From Betaproteobacteria bacterium Ga0077526 (lineage in GTDB: Bacteria; Pseudomonadota; Gammaproteobacteria; Burkholderiales; Ga0077523): a stretch of 64,000 nt of DNA. Positions within the stretch are counted from its first letter, which is position 1. The number at the start of each line of letters is the position of its first letter. The notes beneath the pieces were generated by a model. The model was not told the origin of the DNA. It searched no databases and was given only the letters and a program-made list of their open reading frames with translations. The stretch is from positions 1,092,671 through 1,156,670 of the forward strand of contig LNDV01000034.1 of NCBI GenBank assembly GCA_001464765.1, given 5' to 3'. The translations under genes and the position numbers were made by a program. Below are positions 52,265-59,632 of the stretch, piece by piece.

Positions 52265-52504
52265 TCAACTTTGGGCAGACACCCAGTGATTGCAGAGCTT
52301 CTGGAAGCGGCGGCGAGATTCGCGGCGTGGGTAGTCGTGGACATGGTCCTCGACAGAGTCATGTATCCCGTGGGCTCCTTGCTCCTGAAGTGCATAACGT
52401 TCGGTCGTTACCCCGGGTACCGCACATCCGATAACGCGAGGCTGCTGATCTCGATCTTCCCGTTCGTGGTTCTGCTAGTCGGAGTGACGCTGTGGCACTT
52501 ATAG
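52253..52504 (+). CDS. Small membrane protein (cassette)
   Basis: 83 residues from the ATG at 52253 (or 77 from the TTG at 52271). LLEAAARFAAWVVVDMVLDR contains a hydrophobic helix; VGSLLLKCITFGRYPG and LLISIFPFVVLLVGVTLWHL give two more, the last at the C-terminus. Unknown family. The ATG lies inside the preceding attC-like site, so the TTG is equally possible. Confidence 0.6.
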   Translation: MLFTSTLGRHPVIAELLEAAARFAAWVVVDMVLDRVMYPVGSLLLKCITFGRYPGYRTSDNARLLISIFPFVVLLVGVTLWHL

Positions 52505-52589
52505 AGGCAACGGCGACCTCAGCGTTTCCCGTACAGTGCCAACACTCGGGAGGTCGTATGTTTCATGAGCCGCGCCGGACGACCAGGGC

Positions 52590-52680
52590 AATGTCCCAAC
52601 CGTACGGTCAGCCGGACGCGCGAAACGGTTGGTCGGCTCAAGCGAGCGGCGCGGCACGCGCCGTCCACCGTCAGCGTGGG
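52590..52680 (+). repeat. Degenerate attC-like site
   Basis: TCCCAAC near 52597 and internal complementarity (CCGTACGG; GCGCGGCACGCGC), but no clear GTTRRRY at the right. Listed because a cassette boundary is expected here. Confidence 0.35.
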
Positions 52681-52688
52681 GAGCCATA

Positions 52689-52982
52689 GTGGCCAGGTGG
52701 AAGCGCTGGGCGTTGATCGCCTTCGCGGCCGTCGCAGTCGGCTACCCTGCCGCTTGGCTGATGGCGCGGCACTCCGACGCGTTCAAAGCTGCCGAATCGT
52801 TCATCCGCGGCGATCCGCAGGTAGCCGAGATACTCGGCCAGGTTCGACAGGTCGGGCTTTCACCGTTTGGCTATTCGATACGATACGTTGGCCCGCAAGG
52901 AGACGCTTCACTCGAGCTCTCCGTTCAAGGCGAGAGGGAGTCAGCATCTGCATTCGTCGAGCTACAGAAGCGAGGAGTATAG
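52689..52982 (+). CDS. Membrane-anchored Coa1-like small protein
   Basis: 97 residues from a GTG at 52689 (MARWKRWALIAFAAVAVGYP AAWLMARHSDAFKAAESFIR), with GGGGAG just upstream; the frame extends left without coding character. One N-terminal membrane helix, then a short domain (DPQVAEILGQVRQVGLSPFG) resembling the cytochrome-oxidase-assembly-factor-1-type domain found in several small bacterial proteins. That link is weak. Its position fits a cassette. Confidence 0.6.
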   Translation: MARWKRWALIAFAAVAVGYPAAWLMARHSDAFKAAESFIRGDPQVAEILGQVRQVGLSPFGYSIRYVGPQGDASLELSVQGERESASAFVELQKRGV

Positions 52983-53047
52983 GAGGTGAAGTTCGCCCGT
53001 CTGGTCCGCGCTGGACAGCAAGTTACCCAACTGGTGCCGCCGTGACG

Positions 53048-53371
53048 ATGACGCCGCCAGTCGTTGTGGATGAATGCGGTGACGTGCGGCTCTACCGTAG
53101 CATTGAGAGTGCAGCGCTTGCCTTGGAACCCATCGACGTGGAGAACGGGGAGTATGTGGTGTATGACCGTGAAGGCTTCGTCCTCACCCTGAAGTGCCAA
53201 GGGCAGCGTGTCGTCATCGCAGGGCGGGCCTCGTCCCAACCGGAACCAGCGGCACTGATTGGAGTATTGCGGTCCTTCTGGGAGCGCGCTTCACGCGCGC
53301 CGTGGCCGGCAACTTCATCAGTCCGTCAGGCTGTCGTACAGAGTGGCGAGAGGTTCGGCTATGAAAGGTAG
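53048..53371 (+). CDS. Hypothetical cassette protein
   Basis: 107 residues from the ATG at 53048 (a GTG at 53042 is also in frame). MTPPVVVDECGDVRLYRSIE SAALALEPIDVENGEYVVYD and REGFVLTLKCQGQRVVIAG resemble small immunity-like proteins of cassette arrays, soluble and beta-rich, but I cannot assign a family. The longer open frame from 52565 is not credible. It may be co-transcribed with the membrane protein 66 bp upstream, since no attC separates them clearly. Confidence 0.62.
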   Translation: MTPPVVVDECGDVRLYRSIESAALALEPIDVENGEYVVYDREGFVLTLKCQGQRVVIAGRASSQPEPAALIGVLRSFWERASRAPWPATSSVRQAVVQSGERFGYER

Positions 53372-53372
53372 C

Positions 53373-53449
53373 GTGAGTCCTGTCCCATCTGTCGCTTGGA
53401 CTGGCCGGCTGCGGCGCTCGGCCGCGCAGCGCTGAAGGATGGGACTCAC
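53373..53449 (+). repeat. Variant attC-like palindrome
   Basis: GTGAGTCC..TCCCATC on the left and GATGGGACTCAC (53438-53449) on the right are complementary around a GC-rich palindrome (GGCCGGCTGCGGCGCTCGGCC). It has the size and plan of attC, but the simple sites are TCCCATC/GATGGGA instead of RYYYAAC/GTTRRRY. Confidence 0.5.
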
Positions 53450-53945
53450 GGAAGTGAAGGTTCTAAAGCTATCGTTTGCTGCGGCAGGACTCGGACTTGT
53501 CGCATGCTCTATCAGTTTCGCCGTACCCGCGATTCCAGTCGGCCTTCTGTGCTTCTACTTTTTCGCGTGCTGGCTGTTATGGCTCGTCTGCGTTTTCGCG
53601 TCTGTGAAGAGTCAACCCGTCTTGGTTGCCGGGCTTTGGCTCCTTCTCAACCTCGATGTTTTGGTGATGTTCCTGGCCATTTCATCGTCAGTGGGCGATG
53701 TTCGATCGTCACAGGGAACGGAACTCGTTTGGTTCATTTCATATGCGCCGGTTGTGGTCCCGACAGCCTTTGCCGTGCATCCTGCGATGCCAGAAGCACA
53801 TCGAACGCTGAGCGCGGTTAGTCCTCCCTTCAGCGCAGTGGTCGCTGATTGGCTTGACTTCGCCTACGTGGCCCTCGTGCAGTCGCTGCTGATTGCACTG
53901 ATCGCATGGAGTACAGCATCCTTTGTTGGTGCCAAAAGGAAGTGA
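53439..53945 (+). CDS. Four-helix membrane protein (cassette)
   Basis: 168 residues. Hydrophobic segments: LSFAAAGLGLVACSISFAVP, IPVGLLCFYFFACWLLWLVC, LLLNLDVLVMFLAI and a C-terminal YVALVQSLLIALIAWSTASF. A GTG at 53454 (MKVLKLSF) is an alternative start, because the ATG at 53439 lies inside the palindrome. Unknown family. Followed immediately by an attC. Confidence 0.7.
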   Translation: MGLTEVKVLKLSFAAAGLGLVACSISFAVPAIPVGLLCFYFFACWLLWLVCVFASVKSQPVLVAGLWLLLNLDVLVMFLAISSSVGDVRSSQGTELVWFISYAPVVVPTAFAVHPAMPEAHRTLSAVSPPFSAVVADWLDFAYVALVQSLLIALIAWSTASFVGAKRK

Positions 53946-53946
53946 T

Positions 53947-54022
53947 GCCCAACCAAACGATGTACCCGGCCGTCCAACAGCGCTGCTGTAGGGTTCCCGT
54001 CACGCAACTGTTGTCGTTGTGC
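53947..54022 (+). repeat. attC site
   Basis: R'' GCCCAAC (53947-53953); R' GTTGTGC (54016-54022) with one off-consensus base. Interior is less palindromic than in the other sites. Confidence 0.6.
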
Positions 54023-54354
54023 CTCTCTGTAGATATGCCCTGTTGGCAGCAGCCATCGGGCTGTTCGCGTCCGCTGGCACGATGGTCTGCGAAGGGGACA
54101 TCTTGGACAGGTTTCTCCGCATTGAGGAACCGCACGTAACGGCATACCTCACGAAGCGAAATCAGGGGGGCGGTGGACGGACTGAGGGGCTTCGCCTCTG
54201 CGACGAATCGGTCATCTTCCAAGGTGCGAAGCATCGACATGTCGAGAAATCGGCACAGAAGGGTCAGCAACTGCACCTTCTTTCCGATGGACGCCATGAC
54301 TATGCAATCATCTGGCTCGAAACACCGTCGGAGCGAGATCCGGTCCCGCCATGA
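54019..54354 (+). CDS. Secreted hypothetical cassette protein
   Basis: 111 residues from a GTG that lies inside R' of the preceding attC. MPLCRYALLAAAIGLFASAG TMVCEG gives a short signal-peptide-like stretch. The rest (HVTAYLTKRNQGGGG; LRLCDESVIFQGAKH; LHLLSDGRHDYAIIWLE) is soluble, with no family recognised. No better start is available upstream of the hydrophobic part. Confidence 0.6.
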   Translation: MPLCRYALLAAAIGLFASAGTMVCEGDILDRFLRIEEPHVTAYLTKRNQGGGGRTEGLRLCDESVIFQGAKHRHVEKSAQKGQQLHLLSDGRHDYAIIWLETPSERDPVPP

Positions 54355-54600
54355 ACAGGTTCGGACTTGACGGCCCGCGGGTCGGGCGATGCACCGGTTG
54401 TTAGTGCCGACGTGTACACATGGACGGAGGTTCTCCAGGAAGGAACAGTGGTCCTCCTGCACTGCCCGCCGCGTGAGTGGTTTGCTTCGATGCACAACAA
54501 GCGCACTGTCCGGGCCGGCGGACGGCGCGCTTCACCCGTCGCCCCCGCCCGGTGACGCGCAGTCGCTATGCTGCACTGCAGGTTAAGGTGAGTTCTCCAA
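54355..54600 (+). other. Cassette-boundary region, no firm gene
   Basis: 246 bp. A degenerate attC-like segment ends GTTAGTGC (about 54400). A frame from a GTG at 54412 to 54555 (47 codons, VYTWTEVLQEGTVVLLHCPP...) could be a remnant protein but has no supporting feature. AAGGTGAG before 54601 is the ribosome-binding site of the next gene. Confidence 0.4.
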
Positions 54601-55416
54601 ATGTCTGATGAAGAAATCGTTGGCGGGGCAGTCCGTACCGAAATACTTCGGAGATTGCGCGCTGCCGAAACTGAGCATGAAGTGCGCATTCTCTATGCGT
54701 GTGAGTCGGGAAGTCGTGCGTGGGGGTTCGCATCGCCAGACTCGGACTATGATGTTCGCTTCATCTATGTTAGCAATTCGGAGTGGTATCTATCCTTTGA
54801 CGTCGAGCGGCGCCGAGACGTAATCGAGTATCCGATCACCGATGAAATTGATTGCAGTGGCTGGGACATAAGAAAGGCGCTGTACCTTCTAACTCGCACA
54901 AATGGCGCGTTGATCGAGTGGCTGAATAGTCCGGTCAGGTACATTGAGAGGGGTTCGTTTGCAGCATCTTTGAGAGCTATTGCTCCAGAGGTAGCGAATC
55001 CGGTGGCCTTGTGCTACCACTACAGCCACACGGCTAGAGGCAACGCGCGGGAGTATCTGTTCAAAGAGCAGGTCAGGCTGAAAAAGTACTTCTACGTTCT
55101 TCGCCCGCTTCTGGCAATTCGCTACATTGAGCAGGGCGTGGGTGTTCCGCCAGTCGAATTCGCCCGTTTGCTGGACAGCGTCTTGCCGGTTTCGCTGAGA
55201 CCGAGCATAGATCGCTTGCTTGAACTGAAGCGGAACACCGAGGAACTCGGCATGGGCGCTCAAGTTCCAGAAATCAATCAGTTCGTTGAGCAGGAGCTTG
55301 AGCGTCACGGTTCCGTGTTTTCCGGGCAGGGCCGACCGGAGGTTCCAGGCAAGGAAGATGTGTATGCCCAGCTCAACAACATATTTCGTGCGGCAGTGCG
55401 TTCCGGAGACGAATGA
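54601..55416 (+). CDS. Nucleotidyltransferase, RlaP/PF10127 family
   Basis: 271 residues. The catalytic signature GSRAWGFASPDSDYDVR (about residue 38) has the GS and paired Asp of the DNA polymerase beta nucleotidyltransferases, and VIEYPITDEIDCSGWDIRKA (third strand region) follows. The whole length fits the RlaP (RNA-ligase-associated, formerly YcgL) family of unknown reaction, often found in phages and mobile DNA. Lower G+C than the chromosome. It heads the last three-gene group of the array, with 73 bp to the HExxH protein. Confidence 0.85.
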   Translation: MSDEEIVGGAVRTEILRRLRAAETEHEVRILYACESGSRAWGFASPDSDYDVRFIYVSNSEWYLSFDVERRRDVIEYPITDEIDCSGWDIRKALYLLTRTNGALIEWLNSPVRYIERGSFAASLRAIAPEVANPVALCYHYSHTARGNAREYLFKEQVRLKKYFYVLRPLLAIRYIEQGVGVPPVEFARLLDSVLPVSLRPSIDRLLELKRNTEELGMGAQVPEINQFVEQELERHGSVFSGQGRPEVPGKEDVYAQLNNIFRAAVRSGDE

Positions 55417-55489
55417 CCATTCGCTGCAGGCGCGACGGCCCTGACGGGCCGCGGCCTGAGCTCAAACCTTGTGCCCCGCGAGGTACGGA

Positions 55490-56191
55490 ATGTCGAGATC
55501 GATTCATGAGAATCTGAGCAGGCGACGCTTCCGGTCAAAGAGTTACGTTGACTGGGACGAAATCGAGAAGAAGCGCAGAGTAAAGGGTGCGATACAGGAG
55601 GAGAGGCGGAGCGCAACTGAGCCTGAGCTTCCGCAGCCCGCGTCTTCTGTTCAGATTCGTGTTCTCGATGGCGGAGGCAACCTCTACTACCCAGCATCTC
55701 TGGAGGACATGCACTCTGTCCTCTCGTTGCTTCCGAAGGGGAGCCTGAACGGACTGCACTCAATCAATCTTCAGTCTGGGAAGGCGTATGTCAACGCCAC
55801 GGAAAACGCGGGAGAGCTTGATCCAATAATCGGGCGTCGGAGTGTCGAGATCGTTCCCGGCGTCTTCGCACCAGTCATTTTGGGCACTTATGACCGTAGA
55901 TCCATGAAGATCTCGATCTTTGCCTATGTGAGAGTACCAGGTGCAGAGGTGCCGATCACCGATCAGCTCTTCGTTCGCTTTCAAATGCTAGAGACTTTGG
56001 TTCATGAAGTGGCGCATCACTACGATCGTAGTCGACGCGTGGCACGGGGCCGGTGGCGGATGGACGACGTCGCAAAGATGGAATCATTTGCTGACAGATT
56101 AGGGAATCGATGGTTTCGCGAGTACGTTAGGCCCCTTATCGTGGACCGGTTTGTATCTGAGCAATTGCAGCAAAACAGGCATCAAGATTGA
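55490..56191 (+). CDS. Zincin-like HExxH protein
   Basis: 233 residues from the ATG at 55490 (MSRSIHENLSRRRFRSKSYV DW), chosen over the upstream start at 55469 because it begins the conserved-looking sequence. The motif LVHEVAHHYDRSRR is HExxH with a downstream acidic helix ESFADRLGNRWF that may supply the third zinc ligand (Glu/Asp), a gluzincin-type layout. No signal peptide, so it would act in the cytosol. Central segments RVLDGGGNLYYPASLEDMHS and RSVEIVPGVFAPVILGTYD are beta-rich. Unknown family; may be a toxin-like or regulatory protease. Confidence 0.7.
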   Translation: MSRSIHENLSRRRFRSKSYVDWDEIEKKRRVKGAIQEERRSATEPELPQPASSVQIRVLDGGGNLYYPASLEDMHSVLSLLPKGSLNGLHSINLQSGKAYVNATENAGELDPIIGRRSVEIVPGVFAPVILGTYDRRSMKISIFAYVRVPGAEVPITDQLFVRFQMLETLVHEVAHHYDRSRRVARGRWRMDDVAKMESFADRLGNRWFREYVRPLIVDRFVSEQLQQNRHQD

Positions 56192-56221
56192 GGTGCAACA
56201 AGATCTGAGAAGGTGAAAGCC

Positions 56222-56431
56222 ATGCGCGCTGAATACGACTTCTCGAAGTCGTCCAGAAATCCCTACTCTTCGCAACTCAAGAAGCAGATCACCATCCGCC
56301 TTGACGAAGAGTGCATCAACTATTTCAAGGCAATCTCGGAAGAGGTTGGAATTCCGTATCAGAGTCTCATCAATCTGTACCTGCGCGACTGCGCAGCCTC
56401 AAACCGCAAGCTCAATATCAAGTGGAAGTGA
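56222..56431 (+). CDS. Small BrnA/CopG-type DNA-binding protein
   Basis: 69 residues from the ATG at 56222 (MRAEYDFSKSSRNPYSSQLK), preferred over the GTG at 56213; GAGAAGGTGAAAG precedes it. KKQITIRLDEECINYFKAIS EEVGIPYQSLINLYLRDC is the ribbon-helix-helix pattern of BrnA-like antitoxins. The usual RNase partner (BrnT) is absent; the HExxH protein 30 bp upstream may be its partner instead. This would be a new pairing. Confidence 0.78.
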   Translation: MRAEYDFSKSSRNPYSSQLKKQITIRLDEECINYFKAISEEVGIPYQSLINLYLRDCAASNRKLNIKWK

Positions 56432-56521
56432 CGCTCAACAAGGTCGTTGACGGGACGTCGGAATGCTGCGCACTCTGGTTTCCTACGCTGCGCTCCGGCC
56501 CCCGTTTCGTCCAGCCTTGAA
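56432..56521 (+). repeat. Last attC site, truncated by IS1182 remnant
   Basis: R'' GCTCAAC (56432-56438); right part has lost R' and runs straight into the IS1182 end (CTTGAAGCTGTAG). Confidence 0.6.
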
Positions 56522-56648
56522 GCTGTAGAAGAACCCCCTCCCACCCCTTGATTGGCCGCCGAGCCCTCGGGATCATCGTCGCAACAGCGTTGCTGTGGAG
56601 AAGTCGCCGATGCCGAACTTCCGTCCCGTTGAGAGGCACCTCAAGTTG
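56519..56648 (+). mobile_element. IS1182 left-end remnant
   Basis: The first ~130 bp of the element at 43730, including GAAGCTGTAGAAGAA, the leader and the transposase start MPNFRPVERHLKL, then it breaks off. It is about 90% identical over the compared stretch by eye, and marks the right end of the array. Confidence 0.8.
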
Positions 56649-56844
56649 CCGCCACCCGCGCTGACGAGGCCGCGAGAGCTTTCATGCCGCGGACGAGCGC
56701 CGAATGCATCCACCGGGTACGGCGTCCTCGTATCATGGTCTCTGTTCTGCCGCGCGAGAGGCTATTCCTCCAGCCTTCCGGTTCGAGTGTGGAAAGCCGC
56801 CGACTGCGGCTGGAGTGCGTTCATCGAGACACGGAGCTTCTGTC
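56649..56844. other. Junction between array and chromosome
   Basis: About 195 bp. No gene is visible; a possible regulatory region for the GFA-family gene. G+C returns to the chromosomal level. Confidence 0.4.
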
Positions 56845-57243
56845 ATGACTTTCTCGGGGCGATGCATGTGCGGCGAAATCGGATACCAGCTGTCGGGTGA
56901 GCCACGAGCTGTGGTGTTGTGCCATTGCGGCGACTGTCGACGAAGCGCCGGCGCGCCGATGGTCTCCTGGGCGATGTTCCCCGAATCCGCGCTGGTGCTT
57001 ACGCGAGGGCAGCCGAAGACGATCAATTCCTCTGGCTCCGCGATGCGCAGCTTCTGCGGGACCTGCGGGACGGGATTGTTCTACCGAAACGCAACGGTCC
57101 TCCCGGGCCTGGTCGATGTGCAGACGTCAACGCTCGACGACCCGGAGGCGCTTCCGCCGACGCTGCAAGTGCAGGTGGCAGAAAGGCTCCACTGGATGGA
57201 GCATGTCAACGAGCTACCGCGGTTCGAGAGATATCCGGCGTAG
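56845..57243 (+). CDS. GFA/CENP-V family protein (glutathione-dependent formaldehyde-activating-like)
   Basis: 132 residues from the ATG at 56845 (MTFSGRCMCGEIGYQLSGEP). Zinc-binding Cys clusters are all present: GRCMCGEIGY, CHCGDCRRSAGAP and FCGTCGTGLFYR. The open frame further left has no family resemblance. Members bind Zn and small thiol adducts; the substrate is unknown. Single gene, 122 bp before the peroxiredoxin-like gene. Confidence 0.9.
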   Translation: MTFSGRCMCGEIGYQLSGEPRAVVLCHCGDCRRSAGAPMVSWAMFPESALVLTRGQPKTINSSGSAMRSFCGTCGTGLFYRNATVLPGLVDVQTSTLDDPEALPPTLQVQVAERLHWMEHVNELPRFERYPA

Positions 57244-57365
57244 GTCGAAGGCGTCAGCCCACGACCCCGTCGGGCGGGTCGTCAACCGGCCTGTACCCTC
57301 ACGACTCGCAGCGACCTTCCCGGGCTCCGAGTTAACCTCACCCCCAACCTCGAAGGTCCGAGCAC

Positions 57366-57911
57366 ATGCCTACAGCACTGATTCCTCGTCATCCCGTTCC
57401 GTCGCTCAATGTGCCACTCGTGGGCGGTGGCCGGTTCGTCCTGGGGGCAAGCCCCGGCGAGCATTTCGATCTCATCGTCTTCTATCGGGGGCTGCATTGC
57501 CCGATCTGCGCGAAGTACCTGCTCGAACTCGAACGACTCTCGGGTGAGTTCGCCGCCAGAGGCACGCAGGTCGTTGCCGTGAGCAGCGACGACGAAGTGC
57601 GCGGCAGGGAGATGAGCGACAAGGTCAAGGCTGCCGGCATCAAGTTCGCCTATGGCCTGAGCCTTCGTTCCGCGCGGCAGTGGGGCCTGTACGTGAGCAC
57701 GTCCCGCGGCAAGACTTCCATCGGCATCGAGGAACCCGCGTTCTTCAGCGAACCCGGCGTCTTTCTCGTAAGACCGGACGGCACGTTGTACTACGGCGCG
57801 GTCCAGACCATGCCGTTCGCCAGACCGCAGTTTCAGGACCTCGTCTCCGCGATCGACTTCGCGATCACGAAGAACTATCCGGCTCGCGGAGAGTTCACGG
57901 GAGAGGTGTAG
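57366..57911 (+). CDS. Peroxiredoxin-like (AhpC/TSA) protein
   Basis: 181 residues. The thioredoxin-fold active site is YRGLHCPICAKYLLELE, CxxC in place of the single peroxidatic Cys, so it may act as a thiol oxidoreductase. VVAVSSDDEVRGREMSDKVK and GVFLVRPDGTLYYGAVQTMP fit the AhpC/TSA-like family. No signal peptide. It converges on selO across a 62-bp gap. Confidence 0.88.
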   Translation: MPTALIPRHPVPSLNVPLVGGGRFVLGASPGEHFDLIVFYRGLHCPICAKYLLELERLSGEFAARGTQVVAVSSDDEVRGREMSDKVKAAGIKFAYGLSLRSARQWGLYVSTSRGKTSIGIEEPAFFSEPGVFLVRPDGTLYYGAVQTMPFARPQFQDLVSAIDFAITKNYPARGEFTGEV

Positions 57912-57973
57912 GGGATCGCACCTCCCGTAGCCCGGACGAGGGCCGAATGGCCCGACTCCGGGTCACGTCCGAA

Positions 57974-59548
57974 TCAGGAACTGCACGACAGCATCGAGCA
58001 CCCGGCCCGCTGCCGCGCCCAGTCGGGGCGCTTCTCGGCGTAGGCCTCGCGGCCGGGTTGTTCGTCGTAGGGCCGGCGCATCACGTCGAGCAGTTCCGTC
58101 ACGCCGGTGTAGTCGCCCTCGGTCGCGCGATCGATCGCCTGCTGCGCGAGGTAGTTGCGCAGCACGTACTTGGGATTGACGGCAAGCATAGCCGTGCGGC
58201 GCGCGCTGCGATCGGGCTCATCTTCACGCACGCGGGCGGCGAAGGTCTCCAGCCATTCGACGAACTTCGGCTCGAAGCGCTCGCGCTTGGCGTCGTCGTA
58301 GAACGCCTCGCTCAAGGGCTCGACCGACGGCGCATCGATGTTCACGTCTGCCAGTGCGCGGTGGAAGATGGTCATGTCCACTTCCGCCTCCTGCAGCAGG
58401 CCGCGCAGGGCCTCCACGTGCGCCATGTCCTCGTCGCGGCACTCGCGCAGGCCCAGCTTGGCCGCGGTGTGGCGTCGTTCGTCTTCGGTGAACACATCGA
58501 TGAACCGCTGCAGCGCCGCTTCCAGCGGCTCGGTGGCCGGCATCACGGTCGCGAGTGCGGTCGCGAGCCGGCTCAGGTTCCAGTAGGCGATGCGCGGCTG
58601 ATAGCCGAAGCGATATCGCCGTCCCTGAGCGTCGGTGGTGTTGGGGGTCCAGTCGAGATCGTAGTTGTCGACCCAGCCGTACGGGCCGTAATCGATGGTG
58701 AGGCCCAGGATCGACATGTTGTCCGTGTTCATCACGCCGTGGACGAAGCCGACGCGCATCCAGTGCGCGACCATCCGGGCGGTTCGCTCGCAGACGTCGG
58801 TGAACCAGAGCGCGCGCTGCTCGTGCTTGTCGGCGACCTTGTCCGGATCGCCCAGCGCCGGGAAATCGCGACGGATCGTGTAGTCGATGAGCTTCTCGAG
58901 CAGCGGCAGGTCATCGCGAGAGGCCGGCAGCTCGAAATTGCCGAAGCGGATGAACGACGGCGCGACCCGGCACACGATGGCACCGGGCTCCGGCTCGGGG
59001 TTACCGTCGTAGAACATGTCGCGGATCACGAGATCGCCCGTGGTGACCAGGCTCAGCGCCCGCGTGGTCGGTACGCCCAGCTGGTGCATCGCTTCGCTGC
59101 AGAGGAACTCCCGCACCGAAGACCGCAGCACGGCCCGACCATCGGCAGTGCGGGAATATGGCGTGCGCCCGGCACCCTTCAACTGCAGTTCCCAGCGTTC
59201 GCCCGCCGGGTTGATGAGTTCGCCCAGGTTGATGGCGCGGCCGTCGCCGAGCTGGCCCGCCCAGTTGCCGAACTGGTGACCACCGTAGTTGGCGGCGTAG
59301 GGCTGCATGCCGGGGAAGATCTCGTTCCCCGCAAAGACGCTCGCGAACATCGGGTCCTGCGTGAGCGCTTCGTCCATGCCCAGCATCGAGAGGACTTCCT
59401 TGGACCATGCGATAAGGCGGGGCGCGCGCACGGGCGTTGGCTGCACGTGCGAGAACAGGGCGCCATGCACCTGGCGTACGCCCGGGCGGGTCTCGGGGTC
59501 GGCGGGCAGATCCCGGACGAAGGTGTTGTCGAAACGAAGGGTGGGCAT
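57974..59548 (-). CDS. selO: Protein adenylyltransferase SelO
   Basis: 524 residues, close to E. coli SelO/YdiU length. The pseudokinase Gly-rich region is ANYGGHQFGNWAGQLGDGRA, the catalytic-loop-like segment is VHGVMNTDNMSILGLTIDYG with the metal-binding Asn and Asp, and DFPALGDPDKVADK follows the beta-core. It ends CSMLSCSS: the conserved Cys near the C-terminus corresponds to the selenocysteine of animal SelO. SelO transfers AMP to protein Ser/Thr/Tyr during oxidative stress. Start at ATG 59548. Confidence 0.94.
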   Translation of the reverse strand: MPTLRFDNTFVRDLPADPETRPGVRQVHGALFSHVQPTPVRAPRLIAWSKEVLSMLGMDEALTQDPMFASVFAGNEIFPGMQPYAANYGGHQFGNWAGQLGDGRAINLGELINPAGERWELQLKGAGRTPYSRTADGRAVLRSSVREFLCSEAMHQLGVPTTRALSLVTTGDLVIRDMFYDGNPEPEPGAIVCRVAPSFIRFGNFELPASRDDLPLLEKLIDYTIRRDFPALGDPDKVADKHEQRALWFTDVCERTARMVAHWMRVGFVHGVMNTDNMSILGLTIDYGPYGWVDNYDLDWTPNTTDAQGRRYRFGYQPRIAYWNLSRLATALATVMPATEPLEAALQRFIDVFTEDERRHTAAKLGLRECRDEDMAHVEALRGLLQEAEVDMTIFHRALADVNIDAPSVEPLSEAFYDDAKRERFEPKFVEWLETFAARVREDEPDRSARRTAMLAVNPKYVLRNYLAQQAIDRATEGDYTGVTELLDVMRRPYDEQPGREAYAEKRPDWARQRAGCSMLSCSS

Positions 59549-59632
59549 CGGGGCTTCCGGTGGGGCGTGGACTTCTGCAACTCAGTATAGCTGCAGCCTC
59601 GCCGGCCTCCGCCGGGGAGCCCCGCCTGACTC

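Larger units (their letters stand above)
38137..56650 (+). mobile_element. Integron gene-cassette array without integrase (CALIN)
   Basis: About 18.5 kb of small same-strand genes separated by 55-125-bp imperfect palindromes with R'' RYYYAAC at the left and R' GTTRRRY at the right (attC). At least 11 sites fit well and about six are degenerate. No intI is present in the window: the only tyrosine recombinase belongs to the IS91-like insert. Cassette genes start a few bases after R', as in mobile integrons. The array has been invaded by IS91-, IS1182- and IS21-type elements and a MITE, and its right end is capped by an IS1182 end remnant. Confidence 0.85.
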
